Shown here: one piece after another, positions 55,459 through 64,000 of the stretch
How positions within the stretch are numbered: the stretch's first letter is position 1
Layout of the letters: the number at the start of each line of letters is the position of its first letter
Assembly (NCBI GenBank): GCA_963169345.1
Contig: CAUJCT010000019.1
Span: 41,366 to 105,365 of the forward strand
Source of the DNA: Bacteroidota bacterium
Lineage (GTDB): Bacteria > Bacteroidota > Bacteroidia > NS11-12g > UBA955
Length of the DNA: 64,000 nucleotides
Direction: 5' to 3'
Position numbers and translations under genes: made by a program
The notes under the pieces: model-generated
Seen by the model: the letters and a program-made list of their open reading frames with translations, nothing else
Databases searched by the model: none
Told to the model about the DNA's origin: nothing

Positions 55459-57162
55459 ATGGCAACAATACACACCCTAAAAATCAAAAATTTCCGCGGC
55501 ATAAATGATTTCTCACATGTCTTCAATGAGAATTTTATTTGCCTTATTGGGAGAGGAGATTCCGGCAAATCTACTATCTTGGAAGCAATATCTCTGGTTC
55601 TGTCTCCGGCTTGGAATATATCTGTTTATGATTGTGATTTCCATAATAATAATCTTACTGACCCCGTGATTATAGAGACTACCCTTAAAAATTTACCAGA
55701 TGTTTTGTTGAAAGAAGACAAATACGGTTTATACATCAAGGGAATTGACGAAAATAATGTACTTCATGAAGAACCGGATGATGAACATAATCAAGCACTT
55801 ACCATACGTTTAACAATTCATAAAGACCTTGAGCCTCATTGGGAGGTGGTGAAAGAGGATCAAGCCACTCCTATTTCTGCCCGTGACCGGGCTCGGTTAA
55901 ATGTTTTTATGGTCTCAGATTATGTCGATAGACATTTTTCGTGGAGTAAGGGCGCGCCACTATATTCTTTATTAAAACAGGAAGATGCTGAAAATGAGCA
56001 GGATGAGGAAGACGCAGTACTTAATGCTCTTCGATCAGCAAAAAGTAGCATCGATGCCCACCCCTTTAGTGAGTTTGATATAGCCACTCAAAAGATTCAG
56101 AAAGCCTCTTCTGACTTAGGAATCGATATGTCAAAAACAAACACTACCATCGATGTTAAAGATTTATTCATGAAAGATGGCAAGGTTTCCTTGCATGGAG
56201 AGAGAATACCTTATCGTTTAAAGGGCAAAGGTTCAAAAAGACTTATTTCAATATCTATTCAAATGGCGTTAGTTGAATCAGGAGGAATAGTTTTAATTGA
56301 TGAAATTGAACAGGGGCTTGAACCAGACAGAGTGCAGCATTTAGTGAGTACTTTAAGTTATAGTTTTGGAGGGCAGATATTTATCACCACACACTCACGT
56401 GATGTACTGTTAGAGCTATACACAGATGAATTATTTCTTGTAAAAAATAATCCCCGCACTTTAGTTAATTTTGATAATTCTTTGCAAGGATGCCTACGGA
56501 CTAATCCGGAGGCATTCTTTGCAAAAAAAATACTTGTTTGCGAGGGGGCTACAGAAGTAGGTATTTGTCGCGCGCTGAATCAGTATAAGATTATTTTAGG
56601 ACAGAATAGTGCAAGTTTTGAAGGAGTCCGTTTTGTAGATGGTAAAGGTAATACCATTATTGATTATTGTAAAGGTTTCAAAGGGGTTGGTTTTGAGACA
56701 GCACTATTCTGTGATTCAGATACAGGAAAAAACTCTTTAGTTGAAAAAGACAAATCTGATCTTAAGGCAATGGGAGTAACCGTCGTTGATTGGTTAGCCG
56801 GTGAGTGCTTGGAGGAAGCAATAATATTGAATGTACCATTGAGTATACTTAATAGAATCCTTGAACTTGCAGCTTCTTTAGATGATTCTGCGACAATTGA
56901 AGATGCTCGGGTAGATATCTTTAATGCTGTGGTTGCAAAGTATGGAAATGCTTGCCCGTCATTGTTTCCTTTGGAGATAGATGATGTGAAAATTCGATCT
57001 TCTATTGGTCTGGCAGCACATAAAGGCGGTTGGTTTAAGACTGTAACAAAAGGTGAACAACTCGGGGATTTACTGTTTAATAATTGGGGTGAACTTACAG
57101 ACAATGAATTAAAAAAACGATTATCCGATCTATCACATTTTATCGATGGCAATAGATTATAA
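55459..57162 (+). CDS. gajA: OLD-type ATP-dependent endonuclease, GajA-like (Gabija)
   Basis: A 567-residue protein, close to the usual GajA length (just under 600). The N-terminal ABC/AAA15 ATPase has Walker A GRGDSGKST (residues 31-39), a signature-like GSKRLISISIQMA (258-270), Walker B GIVLIDEIEQGLEP (276-289) and switch His in IFITTHSRD. The C-terminal TOPRIM domain has ILVCEGATE with Glu362 and LFCDSD with Asp419 and Asp421, so the nuclease residues are intact. The stop overlaps the start of a UvrD-like helicase gene by 17 bases. A class 2 OLD nuclease followed by UvrD-like helicase is the Gabija anti-phage arrangement. The call is by architecture; a search is needed to exclude another OLD system. 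Confidence 0.85.
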   Translation: MATIHTLKIKNFRGINDFSHVFNENFICLIGRGDSGKSTILEAISLVLSPAWNISVYDCDFHNNNLTDPVIIETTLKNLPDVLLKEDKYGLYIKGIDENNVLHEEPDDEHNQALTIRLTIHKDLEPHWEVVKEDQATPISARDRARLNVFMVSDYVDRHFSWSKGAPLYSLLKQEDAENEQDEEDAVLNALRSAKSSIDAHPFSEFDIATQKIQKASSDLGIDMSKTNTTIDVKDLFMKDGKVSLHGERIPYRLKGKGSKRLISISIQMALVESGGIVLIDEIEQGLEPDRVQHLVSTLSYSFGGQIFITTHSRDVLLELYTDELFLVKNNPRTLVNFDNSLQGCLRTNPEAFFAKKILVCEGATEVGICRALNQYKIILGQNSASFEGVRFVDGKGNTIIDYCKGFKGVGFETALFCDSDTGKNSLVEKDKSDLKAMGVTVVDWLAGECLEEAIILNVPLSILNRILELAASLDDSATIEDARVDIFNAVVAKYGNACPSLFPLEIDDVKIRSSIGLAAHKGGWFKTVTKGEQLGDLLFNNWGELTDNELKKRLSDLSHFIDGNRL

Positions 57163-58573
57163 AGAATTTGTTTCCAAGGAGAGGAGTATGCTCATTGCCC
57201 CCGCTGGCCATGGGAAGACATACACTATTGCGGAATCCCTAAAACATGCTGAAGGAAAACAATTAATATTAACGCACACACATGCAGGTATTGCATCTTT
57301 AAAAGAGAAGATAAAAAGTATGGGTATACCGAGTAAAAATTATCACATTGAAACTATTGCCAGCTATGCCCAAAAGTATGTTCTAGGATTTTATAAAGGT
57401 GGAGATATTCCTAATCAAGATAATTCAGCAGCATATTACCCATTTATTATTAAGAAAGCAGAGGAACTTATAAAAAGACAACCCATTGAGCGAGTTGTCA
57501 AACTTACCTACACAGGGGTAATTGTTGATGAATATCAGGATTGTAATTCACTCCAACACAGCTTTATTATGGCTTTAGCTGATATTTTGCCAACTTCGAT
57601 ATTAGGTGACCCGCTTCAGGGTATTTTTGCTTTTAAGGGTGATGTATTAGTCGATTTAACAAGCCAAAAAGATATGGGTGACTTCCTAAATTATTCATAT
57701 GAGCTTACTGAACCCAAAAGGTGGGAAGGCATCAATCCTGGACTTGGTCAATCGTTAAAAGCTATTCGACATTCAATACTGGCAAGAGAACACCTTGATT
57801 TAACTAAGCACAAAACTATTGAATTATATATTCACCCTGAGAATGATATTTATAATCCGTCAAAAAAATACTACAAAGACTTAATCAGATTGATAAAAAG
57901 CGAGGAAAACCTACTCGTTATACACCCCAATAGTACAGCAGTTGCACCCAGAAAAAGGATAGTTTCTTTGTATAGTAACATATTGACTTTAATTGAGGCG
58001 ATAGATGACAAGGATTTTTATGAAATTAGCCGAAGTCTTGACGACTGTAATCCTGCCCAAATACATAAACAGTTGAGGGATATTGCTTATACACTCTTTA
58101 ATTCAACTGGATTAGACGTGTGGTTTAATGAACAAGGGGTTAAGGATAAACGCAAACCAATAGAAAAAGCAATGGTAGAGTCATTAAATAATTTGCTGAT
58201 TCAATATTCGGCAAATCCCTCGCTAGGATCAATATTAGAGCTTTTGAAGGTAATAAAAAATCTTCCTGGTATCGTTTGCTATAGGAGGGAGCTATTGTGG
58301 AGCATTCTCAAAGCTGTTGAAAATGCAAGTCATAACTCCACTTCAGTTTATCAGGGTATGGTAGACCATAGAAATAAGACAAGGAGACACGGCCGCCAGA
58401 TAAAGGGAAAATGTATTGGGACAACATTGTTAACCAAAGGACTAGAATTCGATACTGTGGTAGTATTGAATGCGCATAAGTTTGATTGTCCAAAACATCT
58501 TTATGTGGCACTTACTAGGGCGAGAAATCGTTTGATTGTATTCACACAAAATAAAACCCTCTCACCGTATTAA
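57146..58573 (+). CDS. gajB: UvrD/Rep-like helicase, GajB-like (Gabija)
   Basis: A 475-residue superfamily 1 helicase, near the usual GajB length (just under 500) and shorter than UvrD. Walker A is APAGHGKT (residues 18-25), motif II is VIVDEYQDC (125-133), motif III is LGDPLQGIFAF, and the C-terminal motif VI is YVALTRARNRLIVF. GTTLLTKGLEFDTVVVLNAH is motif V. The 17-base overlap with gajA shows co-translation. In Gabija, GajB senses DNA ends and joins GajA in a large complex. No lesions are seen, unlike the mobility genes on either side. Confidence 0.85.
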   Translation: MAIDYKEFVSKERSMLIAPAGHGKTYTIAESLKHAEGKQLILTHTHAGIASLKEKIKSMGIPSKNYHIETIASYAQKYVLGFYKGGDIPNQDNSAAYYPFIIKKAEELIKRQPIERVVKLTYTGVIVDEYQDCNSLQHSFIMALADILPTSILGDPLQGIFAFKGDVLVDLTSQKDMGDFLNYSYELTEPKRWEGINPGLGQSLKAIRHSILAREHLDLTKHKTIELYIHPENDIYNPSKKYYKDLIRLIKSEENLLVIHPNSTAVAPRKRIVSLYSNILTLIEAIDDKDFYEISRSLDDCNPAQIHKQLRDIAYTLFNSTGLDVWFNEQGVKDKRKPIEKAMVESLNNLLIQYSANPSLGSILELLKVIKNLPGIVCYRRELLWSILKAVENASHNSTSVYQGMVDHRNKTRRHGRQIKGKCIGTTLLTKGLEFDTVVVLNAHKFDCPKHLYVALTRARNRLIVFTQNKTLSPY

Positions 58574-58590
58574 TCGACATTACATATATT

Positions 58591-60197
58591 CTATTCTTTA
58601 AGAATATTGTTGATAGTTACAATATCCTCTATAATGGCATCCCAATCCACATCAGGGGGGGCAAATGTTGACTCCTTAGTGGTGTCGGTTTTACAAACAC
58701 CTGAGTCCACTCCAAAGGAAAAACTTCAATAAATGTTATTATAAGCATTGAAAATACTATTCATTTTAGGTGTTCGAAAGTTTTGTCCATCAAATATCAC
58801 CCCTTCAGGAAATTCGAACACCTGAAGTTTAATTTTAGTATCAAATCTGGCATTGAACCAAAATTCTACCGGGTTTTTTGGTAACTTTCAATTCCTTCAA
58901 GTATTTCAAGGATGTTTACAATTACTTCCGTTTTCTAGTTGAGGCTGTTTTTTGTATTAATAAGTTCCTCATTAAGTCTATTCATCTGTAGCTTTAATAT
59001 TTCATCACTTATTAAACCTTTTTCATGTTTTATTAGCATTGATCTGATTTCTTGATTTAGTTCTTCTAATTTTTTCTGATTGTTTTGGTCAGTTAGCCTC
59101 TCTACTTCAGATTTCTTATGATAGTTCTCATCAATTTTTTTCCTGAAATAATTCAATATATGTTCATTTAGTCGAAACAGATTTAAGAATTGTACAAATT
59201 TTCTCTCAATAAATTCTTTGCTATAATTATGTCCTTGTGACATAAAACGAAAATAGGGGAATTTTTGTCTTTTACCTTTAGACCAACTTCCTTTAAGTTT
59301 CATCCCAGAGGGATGATAAACAAATCTTCTTAATGGAAAATCTGGGTTGTATTTATTGTACTGGAAATATCTCTCAGAACGATTACTAAGTTTCCACTGC
59401 ACTGTATTCAACAACTCTTCTGTAATTATTGGTTCAAAATGACCTCTATTCACTTTGCCAAATTTCATAATTAAGCCACAATATGTTTTATTTCTAAGGA
59501 AAGTGTAGAAGTATGATTTGGAAATTGGTTTACCACTATTGTTTACAAGTCCAATTGATGTCATTGCTTTTCTGATTTCTTCAAAGTTTCCATTGCAGTT
59601 TGCAACTCTCTCAAAAGTTTCTTTAATAATTGGTGCCATGATTGGACATGGTATAATATTTGATTTTCCTGATAGTTTTCCGTTGGTGTATCCAATTGGG
59701 GCGGTCCAAACATATCTTCCTTCTGAAGCTGCTTCTTTCATGCCACCAATACATCTTTCAGCACGCACATCATTGTCAATTTGTGTCACATTGGCTATTA
59801 TATTTTCCATAAATCTGCCTGCTGGATTATTTTCAAAATGTTCAGAGGTTGATTATATTTCAACTCCTCTGCTTTTTTAAAGTAACCTGATTTGGCTGTA
59901 GTCATCAGTGTTTCTAGATATTCGATCAATTTTATATGAAATTACACAATTAATGTTGTTTTTCTTGTCAGAACAATAGTTTAGTAGCTTCTTAAGTTCA
60001 GGCTTATTAATTGTTTTAGCACTTTTTCCTTGTTCAATGAATACTTCCGCTATCTCATACTCATTTCTAATAGCATATTCTCTTTAAGCATTTTCCTGTG
60101 AGACAAGGCTGTTTCCTTCATCAACCTGTTCCTTGGTTGATACCCGGCAATAAATCACTGCTCGTTTCTTTATTTGATTGTCTTGATAGATTTTCAT
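58591..60197 (-). pseudogene. Large serine recombinase, broken
   Basis: Starting ATG 60197, the frame encodes AVIYCRVSTKEQ with catalytic Ser20, then SYKIDRISRNTDDY, AGRFMENIIANV and DNDVRAERC, the resolvase/recombinase pattern of Bacteroidota elements. In-frame TAA codons interrupt it at 60084, 59877 and 59853. The part from 59810 to 58935 is an uninterrupted 291 residues (recombinase and zinc-ribbon-like/coiled-coil regions). A TAG at 58935, a frameshift near 58870 and a TGA near 58733 separate it from the C-terminal piece NPVEFWFNARFDTKIKLQVF and EFPEGVIFDGQNFRTPK. Without the lesions it would be about 530 residues. It cannot make a functional enzyme. Confidence 0.88.
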
Positions 60198-60387
60198 TTT
60201 TAATTTGTTCGTATAATTCATCAATAAGTATTCTGGCTAAATAATCCAATGCTCTATCTTCGGACATATCCTCAACTGAAGAAGGACAGCGATTAACAAG
60301 TTTGTTGCTACACAGAACTGTTCGCTGTCCTTCTTCAGAATCTATTTTATTATCACCTGTTAAATCAGTTTTGTGTAGCCTATTCAT
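60121..60387 (-). CDS. Small protein upstream of the serine recombinase
   Basis: An 88-residue, acidic protein whose end overlaps the recombinase start by 77 bases in another frame. The segment SEDRALDYLARILIDELYEQ resembles small proteins that precede serine recombinase genes in Bacteroidota mobile elements. A role in regulation or excision is possible but unproven. The frame is intact although its partner is broken. Confidence 0.5.
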   Translation of the reverse strand: MNRLHKTDLTGDNKIDSEEGQRTVLCSNKLVNRCPSSVEDMSEDRALDYLARILIDELYEQIKNENLSRQSNKETSSDLLPGINQGTG

Positions 60388-60522
60388 TGTATCACAAACG
60401 CTTTTGGTTGTTAATTATTTAATTATCAATTGTTTTAAAAGTGGAAGCAAGTGGTAAATACTAGCCTATAAGCTACATTTTGCATACATATTTAAATCTT
60501 AAATTGATTGTATGATGAATGA

Positions 60523-61698
60523 ATGGAATCATTAGAGAAAAAAGGAATCACACCCATAAGTAGAGTAAACTTCAGAAATGACAAAAGACTATTCGGTATC
60601 ATACAGCAAGACAGATTAGGTCATATCTATGTCATTGGTAAGACTGGGGTAGGAAAGTCAACACTTCTATTGAATATGGCCAAGTCTGATATTCGGACAG
60701 GTAAGGGACTAGCGGTCATTGACCCAAGTGGGGATTTAACAAAGGAATTATTGAATTTCATCCCTGAAATGAGGCGAGAGGATTTAATATACTTTAATCC
60801 GGCTGATACTCAGACCGCTATCGCATATAACCCTCTTTACGATATTCCATTAGAACACCACAATTTGGTAGCTTCAGGCATCATCTCAACCTTTAAAAAG
60901 ATATGGGCAGAATCCTGGGGTTCAAGATTGGAACATTTTTAAAGGTTTGCCATACATACCTTACTTGAGTACCCTTATGCTACTCTCTTAGATATTTAAC
61001 CTTTGCTCACAAAAAAGGATTTCAGGGCTGAGGTATTGAATTTCGTTGACAATCCTGCAATAAGGGCCTTTTGGTTAAATGAGTTTGAGAAATATTCACC
61101 ATATCTCAAATCAGAAGCTGTATCACCCATAATCAACAAGACGAGTTTATTTACAACCTCTCTGCCACTCAAAGCTGTAGTTGATCAGGTAAAGAGTAAA
61201 TTGAATATTGGAGAGATAATGGATATAGGAAAGATATTACTTGTTAATCTCTCTAAGGAAGAGATAGGGGAAGATGCTTCTACGCTTATGGGTTCTATGC
61301 TTGTAACAGCCATTCAGTTATCAGCTATGCAAAGATCAAGACAAAATGAGAGAATAAGAGTCCCTTTTTACCTGTACATTGACGAGGCACATTCATTCAT
61401 ATCTCTGTCATTTGCAAATATCCTCTCAGAAGCAAGTAAATACCGATTGGGGTTATTTATAGCTCACCAGTACATAGAACAGATGCCGGAGAAGATACAA
61501 TCGGCCATATTTGGCAATGTGGGGACTCTCATTGCTTTCAGAGTTGGAGCTACTGATGCCGGATTCCTTGCCAAGGAGTTCTACCCTTAATTCAATCAGG
61601 AAGACCATGTGAACCAACAAAGATTCCAGATGTACATCAAATTGATGATTGATGGCGCAAGTTCGAGGCCGTTTAGTGGATATATTAGAAAACTATAA
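60523..61698 (+). pseudogene. HerA/TraG-like transfer ATPase with three in-frame TAA codons
   Basis: A single 391-codon frame from ATG 60523 to TAA 61696. Walker A is VIGKTGVGKSTLLLNMA, Walker B is FYLYIDEAHSF, and LAVIDPSGDL, ISLSFANILSEASKYRLGLF and GNVGTLIAFRVG are the conserved parts of conjugative coupling-type ATPases with a TraM-recognition-like end. TAA codons at 60940, 60997 and 61588 cut it into pieces, with no frameshift. Related proteins have hydrophobic or Gln residues at those sites. It is oriented away from the recombinase and would have been a mobility or replication gene of the element. Confidence 0.85.
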
Positions 61699-61932
61699 TA
61701 GAAGAAGTTCTAATTCTAATATAATGGACAAGATACAGATTGTGATAAGATTTTAGCCAAACACGATGAAAATAAGTTATTTGTTAATAGTAATAGTTTT
61801 CATTAAGGTTTTAAGAAGGCTATATGGAGTTTGGATATGATATTTTCATGAACATAAAAGGTGGATAATATTTTCCTCAAATTTTAATAAACTACATTTT
61901 AAGAAGTTTCTTTGTAGAAATATAACTTAATT
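61699..61932. other. Short AT-rich gap between mobile remnant and HD gene
   Basis: About 230 bases, no reading frame or hairpin that I can support. It marks the change from broken mobility genes to the intact HD gene. Confidence 0.4.
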
Positions 61933-63861
61933 ATGAAGCAAGTTAAAAATTCTAAAATTAGCATATTTAAGGACTATATACACAATTATATTCACATTAC
62001 ACCAATTGAAAAGAGAATTATTGAAGATAAAAGATTTCAAAGGCTACGGTTCATCGGACAAAATTCTTTAGCATATTTTACATATGCATCAAATCATTCG
62101 AATCGATTTTGTCATTCCATCGGAGTAATGCATCTAGGAGGAAGAATGTTTAAAAGTGCGATTGAGAATTCCTCTAATGAAGACTTAATTCATTTTCTTG
62201 AACAATCATATATATTTGTTAGCACACAAACAAATGCAGTTCTTCCTATTAAAGAATTATTAAGATCTTGGAATGATCATTATGGCAATATAGCTGAAAT
62301 TAATCATCCAGTATTAGATGAGATAAATTATAAGAATGGTACAGTTGTAAATGGAGAAAGTACAATATCCAAAATTGGAGGATGTTCTAATGCCGTTGCT
62401 TTATTAAATATCTTGTGGCAGTCAACTCGTATTGCGTCAATTTTGCATGACATCGGACATCTGCCATGCTCTCATCTATTTGAGTATGCAATGGAGAACT
62501 ATAGTGCAAATCATGAAATCTTATCGTCAAATAATGGAAATATTGTCAACGAATATTTAGATAAAATGAATCAAGATTATACTTCAAATCTTGAAACCTT
62601 AGGGATAAAAGAGACTTATGTTTTACCATTGCATGAAAAAATTGGTATTCAACTGATGATGGATATTATTCCACAAGAACAAAAAGTTGAACCCTATAGA
62701 TTAACACAGGCGTGCATAAGACTCTCAAAAATAGTGTTTGTTATTAATAAAGGGAAAACGAAACCTGAAGATAAACCCTCTTCCCACCAGTATGATCCAG
62801 TGAAATCAGCAATAATATGTCTGCATACGATTATTTCAAGTGATCTTGATGCTGACAGGTTGGATTATTGTGTAAGAGACGCTAAGGCTTCATCAACTGA
62901 ATTGGGAGCAATTGACATTGATAGAATAGTTGACTCATTAATACTTTATTATGACAAGAGTGTTACTCCCCATGAGTTTAAAATAGTTTTAGAGCCGAGA
63001 TCACTATCTGGAATAGAAGAATTTTTCCATCAGAGATATTTATTATACAAGTTTATTATTTACCACCATAATGTTATAAGATGTGATAAAGCTTTAGAAC
63101 TTTTATTACGAAGAATAATTGAGATATATGAAAAAAGAATCAATGTTGAAATTGTAAATATATTGGAGAAGTTCGAATTTGTTAAGAAAGTGGATGGGAA
63201 ACATATCTTTCTTGGTAAAACAGATTCTGACGGAAAGTCAAATTTTGAATTTTATGACGATTTTTGGCTACGAACTTTGTTGCAGCATATCTATGATGAA
63301 GCAAAGAAAGATAGTGCAATTAATTCGACGGATTTAATACCTATTTTGGAGGTTGTTTTATATAGAAAAATTGAACATATTAGGTCTTTATGGAAAAGAG
63401 AAAGTGATATACACAATAGTATTGAAGACATTGAGTTATTAGTCAAAGAGAGAATGAATACTATAGATATGAATATACCTGAAACTTCAAACTACAGTTC
63501 TGCAATTTCATCCTCGATAAACGAACTTGAAATATATGGCTGTGAACAATTTACATTAATTAGTCAATTATTGAAAGATAAACTTGGAGTAACATTAATT
63601 GTTGGTCAAAGTTCACCAAAGGTATTTAATGATGAAAATCCGGTCCAAATCTTTACTAAGAAAGGGTTAGTAAATGCTTCAACAATTTCAAAATATCTAT
63701 CATCACTAAAGGATATGGGAATGAAAGTGGTTAGACCTAGGTTCTTTTTTCTAAAAAAGGATTTGCGAAAAGATGATAATTTATATGGTGAGTGTGTTGA
63801 CATTTTTAATACATTCATAGTAGAATGCGTAATAAGAAATATAAATCAAAATCAAATTTAA
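61933..63861 (+). CDS. HD-domain phosphohydrolase (SAMHD1/dGTPase-like)
   Basis: A 642-residue HD protein. The metal ligands of the SAMHD1/dGTPase group are visible: NRFCHSIGVMHLGG (His61), ILHDIGHLPCSH (His172, Asp173) and SSDLDADRLDYCVRDA (Asp306 and Asp308 region). Such enzymes remove triphosphate from dNTPs, and several dNTPases of this group restrict phages. A loop of about 100 residues separates the first His from the HD pair. The C-terminal 270 residues are helical with no recognised domain. It is AT-rich, intact, and follows the decayed mobile element with the Gabija pair. An anti-phage role is inference from context. Confidence 0.8.
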   Translation: MKQVKNSKISIFKDYIHNYIHITPIEKRIIEDKRFQRLRFIGQNSLAYFTYASNHSNRFCHSIGVMHLGGRMFKSAIENSSNEDLIHFLEQSYIFVSTQTNAVLPIKELLRSWNDHYGNIAEINHPVLDEINYKNGTVVNGESTISKIGGCSNAVALLNILWQSTRIASILHDIGHLPCSHLFEYAMENYSANHEILSSNNGNIVNEYLDKMNQDYTSNLETLGIKETYVLPLHEKIGIQLMMDIIPQEQKVEPYRLTQACIRLSKIVFVINKGKTKPEDKPSSHQYDPVKSAIICLHTIISSDLDADRLDYCVRDAKASSTELGAIDIDRIVDSLILYYDKSVTPHEFKIVLEPRSLSGIEEFFHQRYLLYKFIIYHHNVIRCDKALELLLRRIIEIYEKRINVEIVNILEKFEFVKKVDGKHIFLGKTDSDGKSNFEFYDDFWLRTLLQHIYDEAKKDSAINSTDLIPILEVVLYRKIEHIRSLWKRESDIHNSIEDIELLVKERMNTIDMNIPETSNYSSAISSSINELEIYGCEQFTLISQLLKDKLGVTLIVGQSSPKVFNDENPVQIFTKKGLVNASTISKYLSSLKDMGMKVVRPRFFFLKKDLRKDDNLYGECVDIFNTFIVECVIRNINQNQI

Positions 63862-63868
63862 TACATAT

Positions 63869-64000
63869 ATGAGTCCGGCAGCAATTCAAAACCCGAGTCA
63901 CCCCCCAAGGATTATTGCTTATCAAAAGAGCAAATTCTTAATTCTTAATAAAATCTTCTCTGAGGAGAAGATTAGACCAAGCGATTTATATTCGTTCATT
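63869..64000 (+). CDS. Start of a gene cut by the window end
   Basis: A frame opens with ATG eight bases after the HD gene and stays open to the last base (44 codons, MSPAAIQNPSHPPRIIAYQK ...). The close spacing suggests co-transcription with the HD gene. Too little remains to identify it. Confidence 0.4.
   Translation, partial: MSPAAIQNPSHPPRIIAYQKSKFLILNKIFSEEKIRPSDLYSFI

Noticed and set aside
54902..61698. Alternative genetic code in which TAA is read as an amino acid in the mobile region.
   Set aside because: The expected residues at the TAA sites differ (Lys, Gln, hydrophobic, Tyr-like), and the intact neighbouring genes use TAA as their real stop. A decayed element fits better.
54068..64000. 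An att direct repeat of the tRNA-Arg 3' end marking the right border of the element.
   Set aside because: I found no second copy of the tRNA-Arg end in this window. The recombinase of the element is of the serine type, which does not usually use tRNA genes.

Overview
The window comes from the chromosome of an AT-rich member of the Bacteroidota. Four things support this. Five secreted proteins end in type IX secretion (T9SS) C-terminal sorting domains, and there is a PorE-like OmpA/PD40 lipoprotein. Several families are typical of the phylum (DUF2480, NhaD, 67K-type SppA, MBOAT/SGNH pairs). Several genes have promoters of the form TTG-N(18-21)-TAnnTTTG. The reading frames use the standard code with TAA, TAG and TGA stops. 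I cannot name the genus.

Positions 1-31,100 are mostly ordinary chromosome: envelope and secreted proteins (two small beta-barrels, a pentapeptide-repeat protein in an operon with a T9SS esterase, a subtilase, SppA), purB, a PorE-like protein, a phosphoesterase, a rhomboid protease with a HerA-like ATPase, pyrH, mtgA, two tandem copies of a lipoprotein/outer-membrane pair, cyanophycinase, groES-groEL, lhgO, and a polysaccharide cluster (two glycosyltransferases, an MBOAT O-acyltransferase and two SGNH hydrolases). Positions 31,100-43,320 carry DUF2480, nhaD, two T9SS cell-surface proteins (one very glycine-rich), and a four-gene minus-strand operon: tandem AAA ATPase, glycosyltransferase, rsmG, MFS transporter.

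Intergenic DNA in this chromosomal part is unusual. A palindrome close to CAACCTGNCAGGTTG recurs at least 12 times. At three loci it sits in a longer conserved unit, which is tandem with a fixed period of 85 bp at one locus and 70 bp at another. An intrinsic terminator is triplicated at about 100-bp period behind a small secreted protein gene.

Two accessory regions begin at tRNA genes. After tRNA-Ser(GCT) at 43.45 kb there is a nested palindrome, an integrase remnant, a DUF4238 gene, a small protein of an unrecognised family (with a paralogue 3.6 kb further on), a small secreted protein and the remnant of a RecA/DnaB-type ATPase. After tRNA-Pro(TGG) and tRNA-Arg(TCT) at 54 kb there is a decayed mobile element holding a broken XRE regulator, a broken serine recombinase with its small upstream gene, and a HerA/TraG-like transfer ATPase broken by three in-frame TAA codons. 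Inside this wreck an intact two-gene operon encodes an OLD-type nuclease (AAA ATPase plus TOPRIM) and a UvrD-like helicase. This is the architecture of the Gabija anti-phage system. An intact SAMHD1/dGTPase-like HD phosphohydrolase lies just beyond it. The most interesting content is this preserved defence cargo in a dead element, the paralogous small-protein family near DUF4238, and the repeat family.
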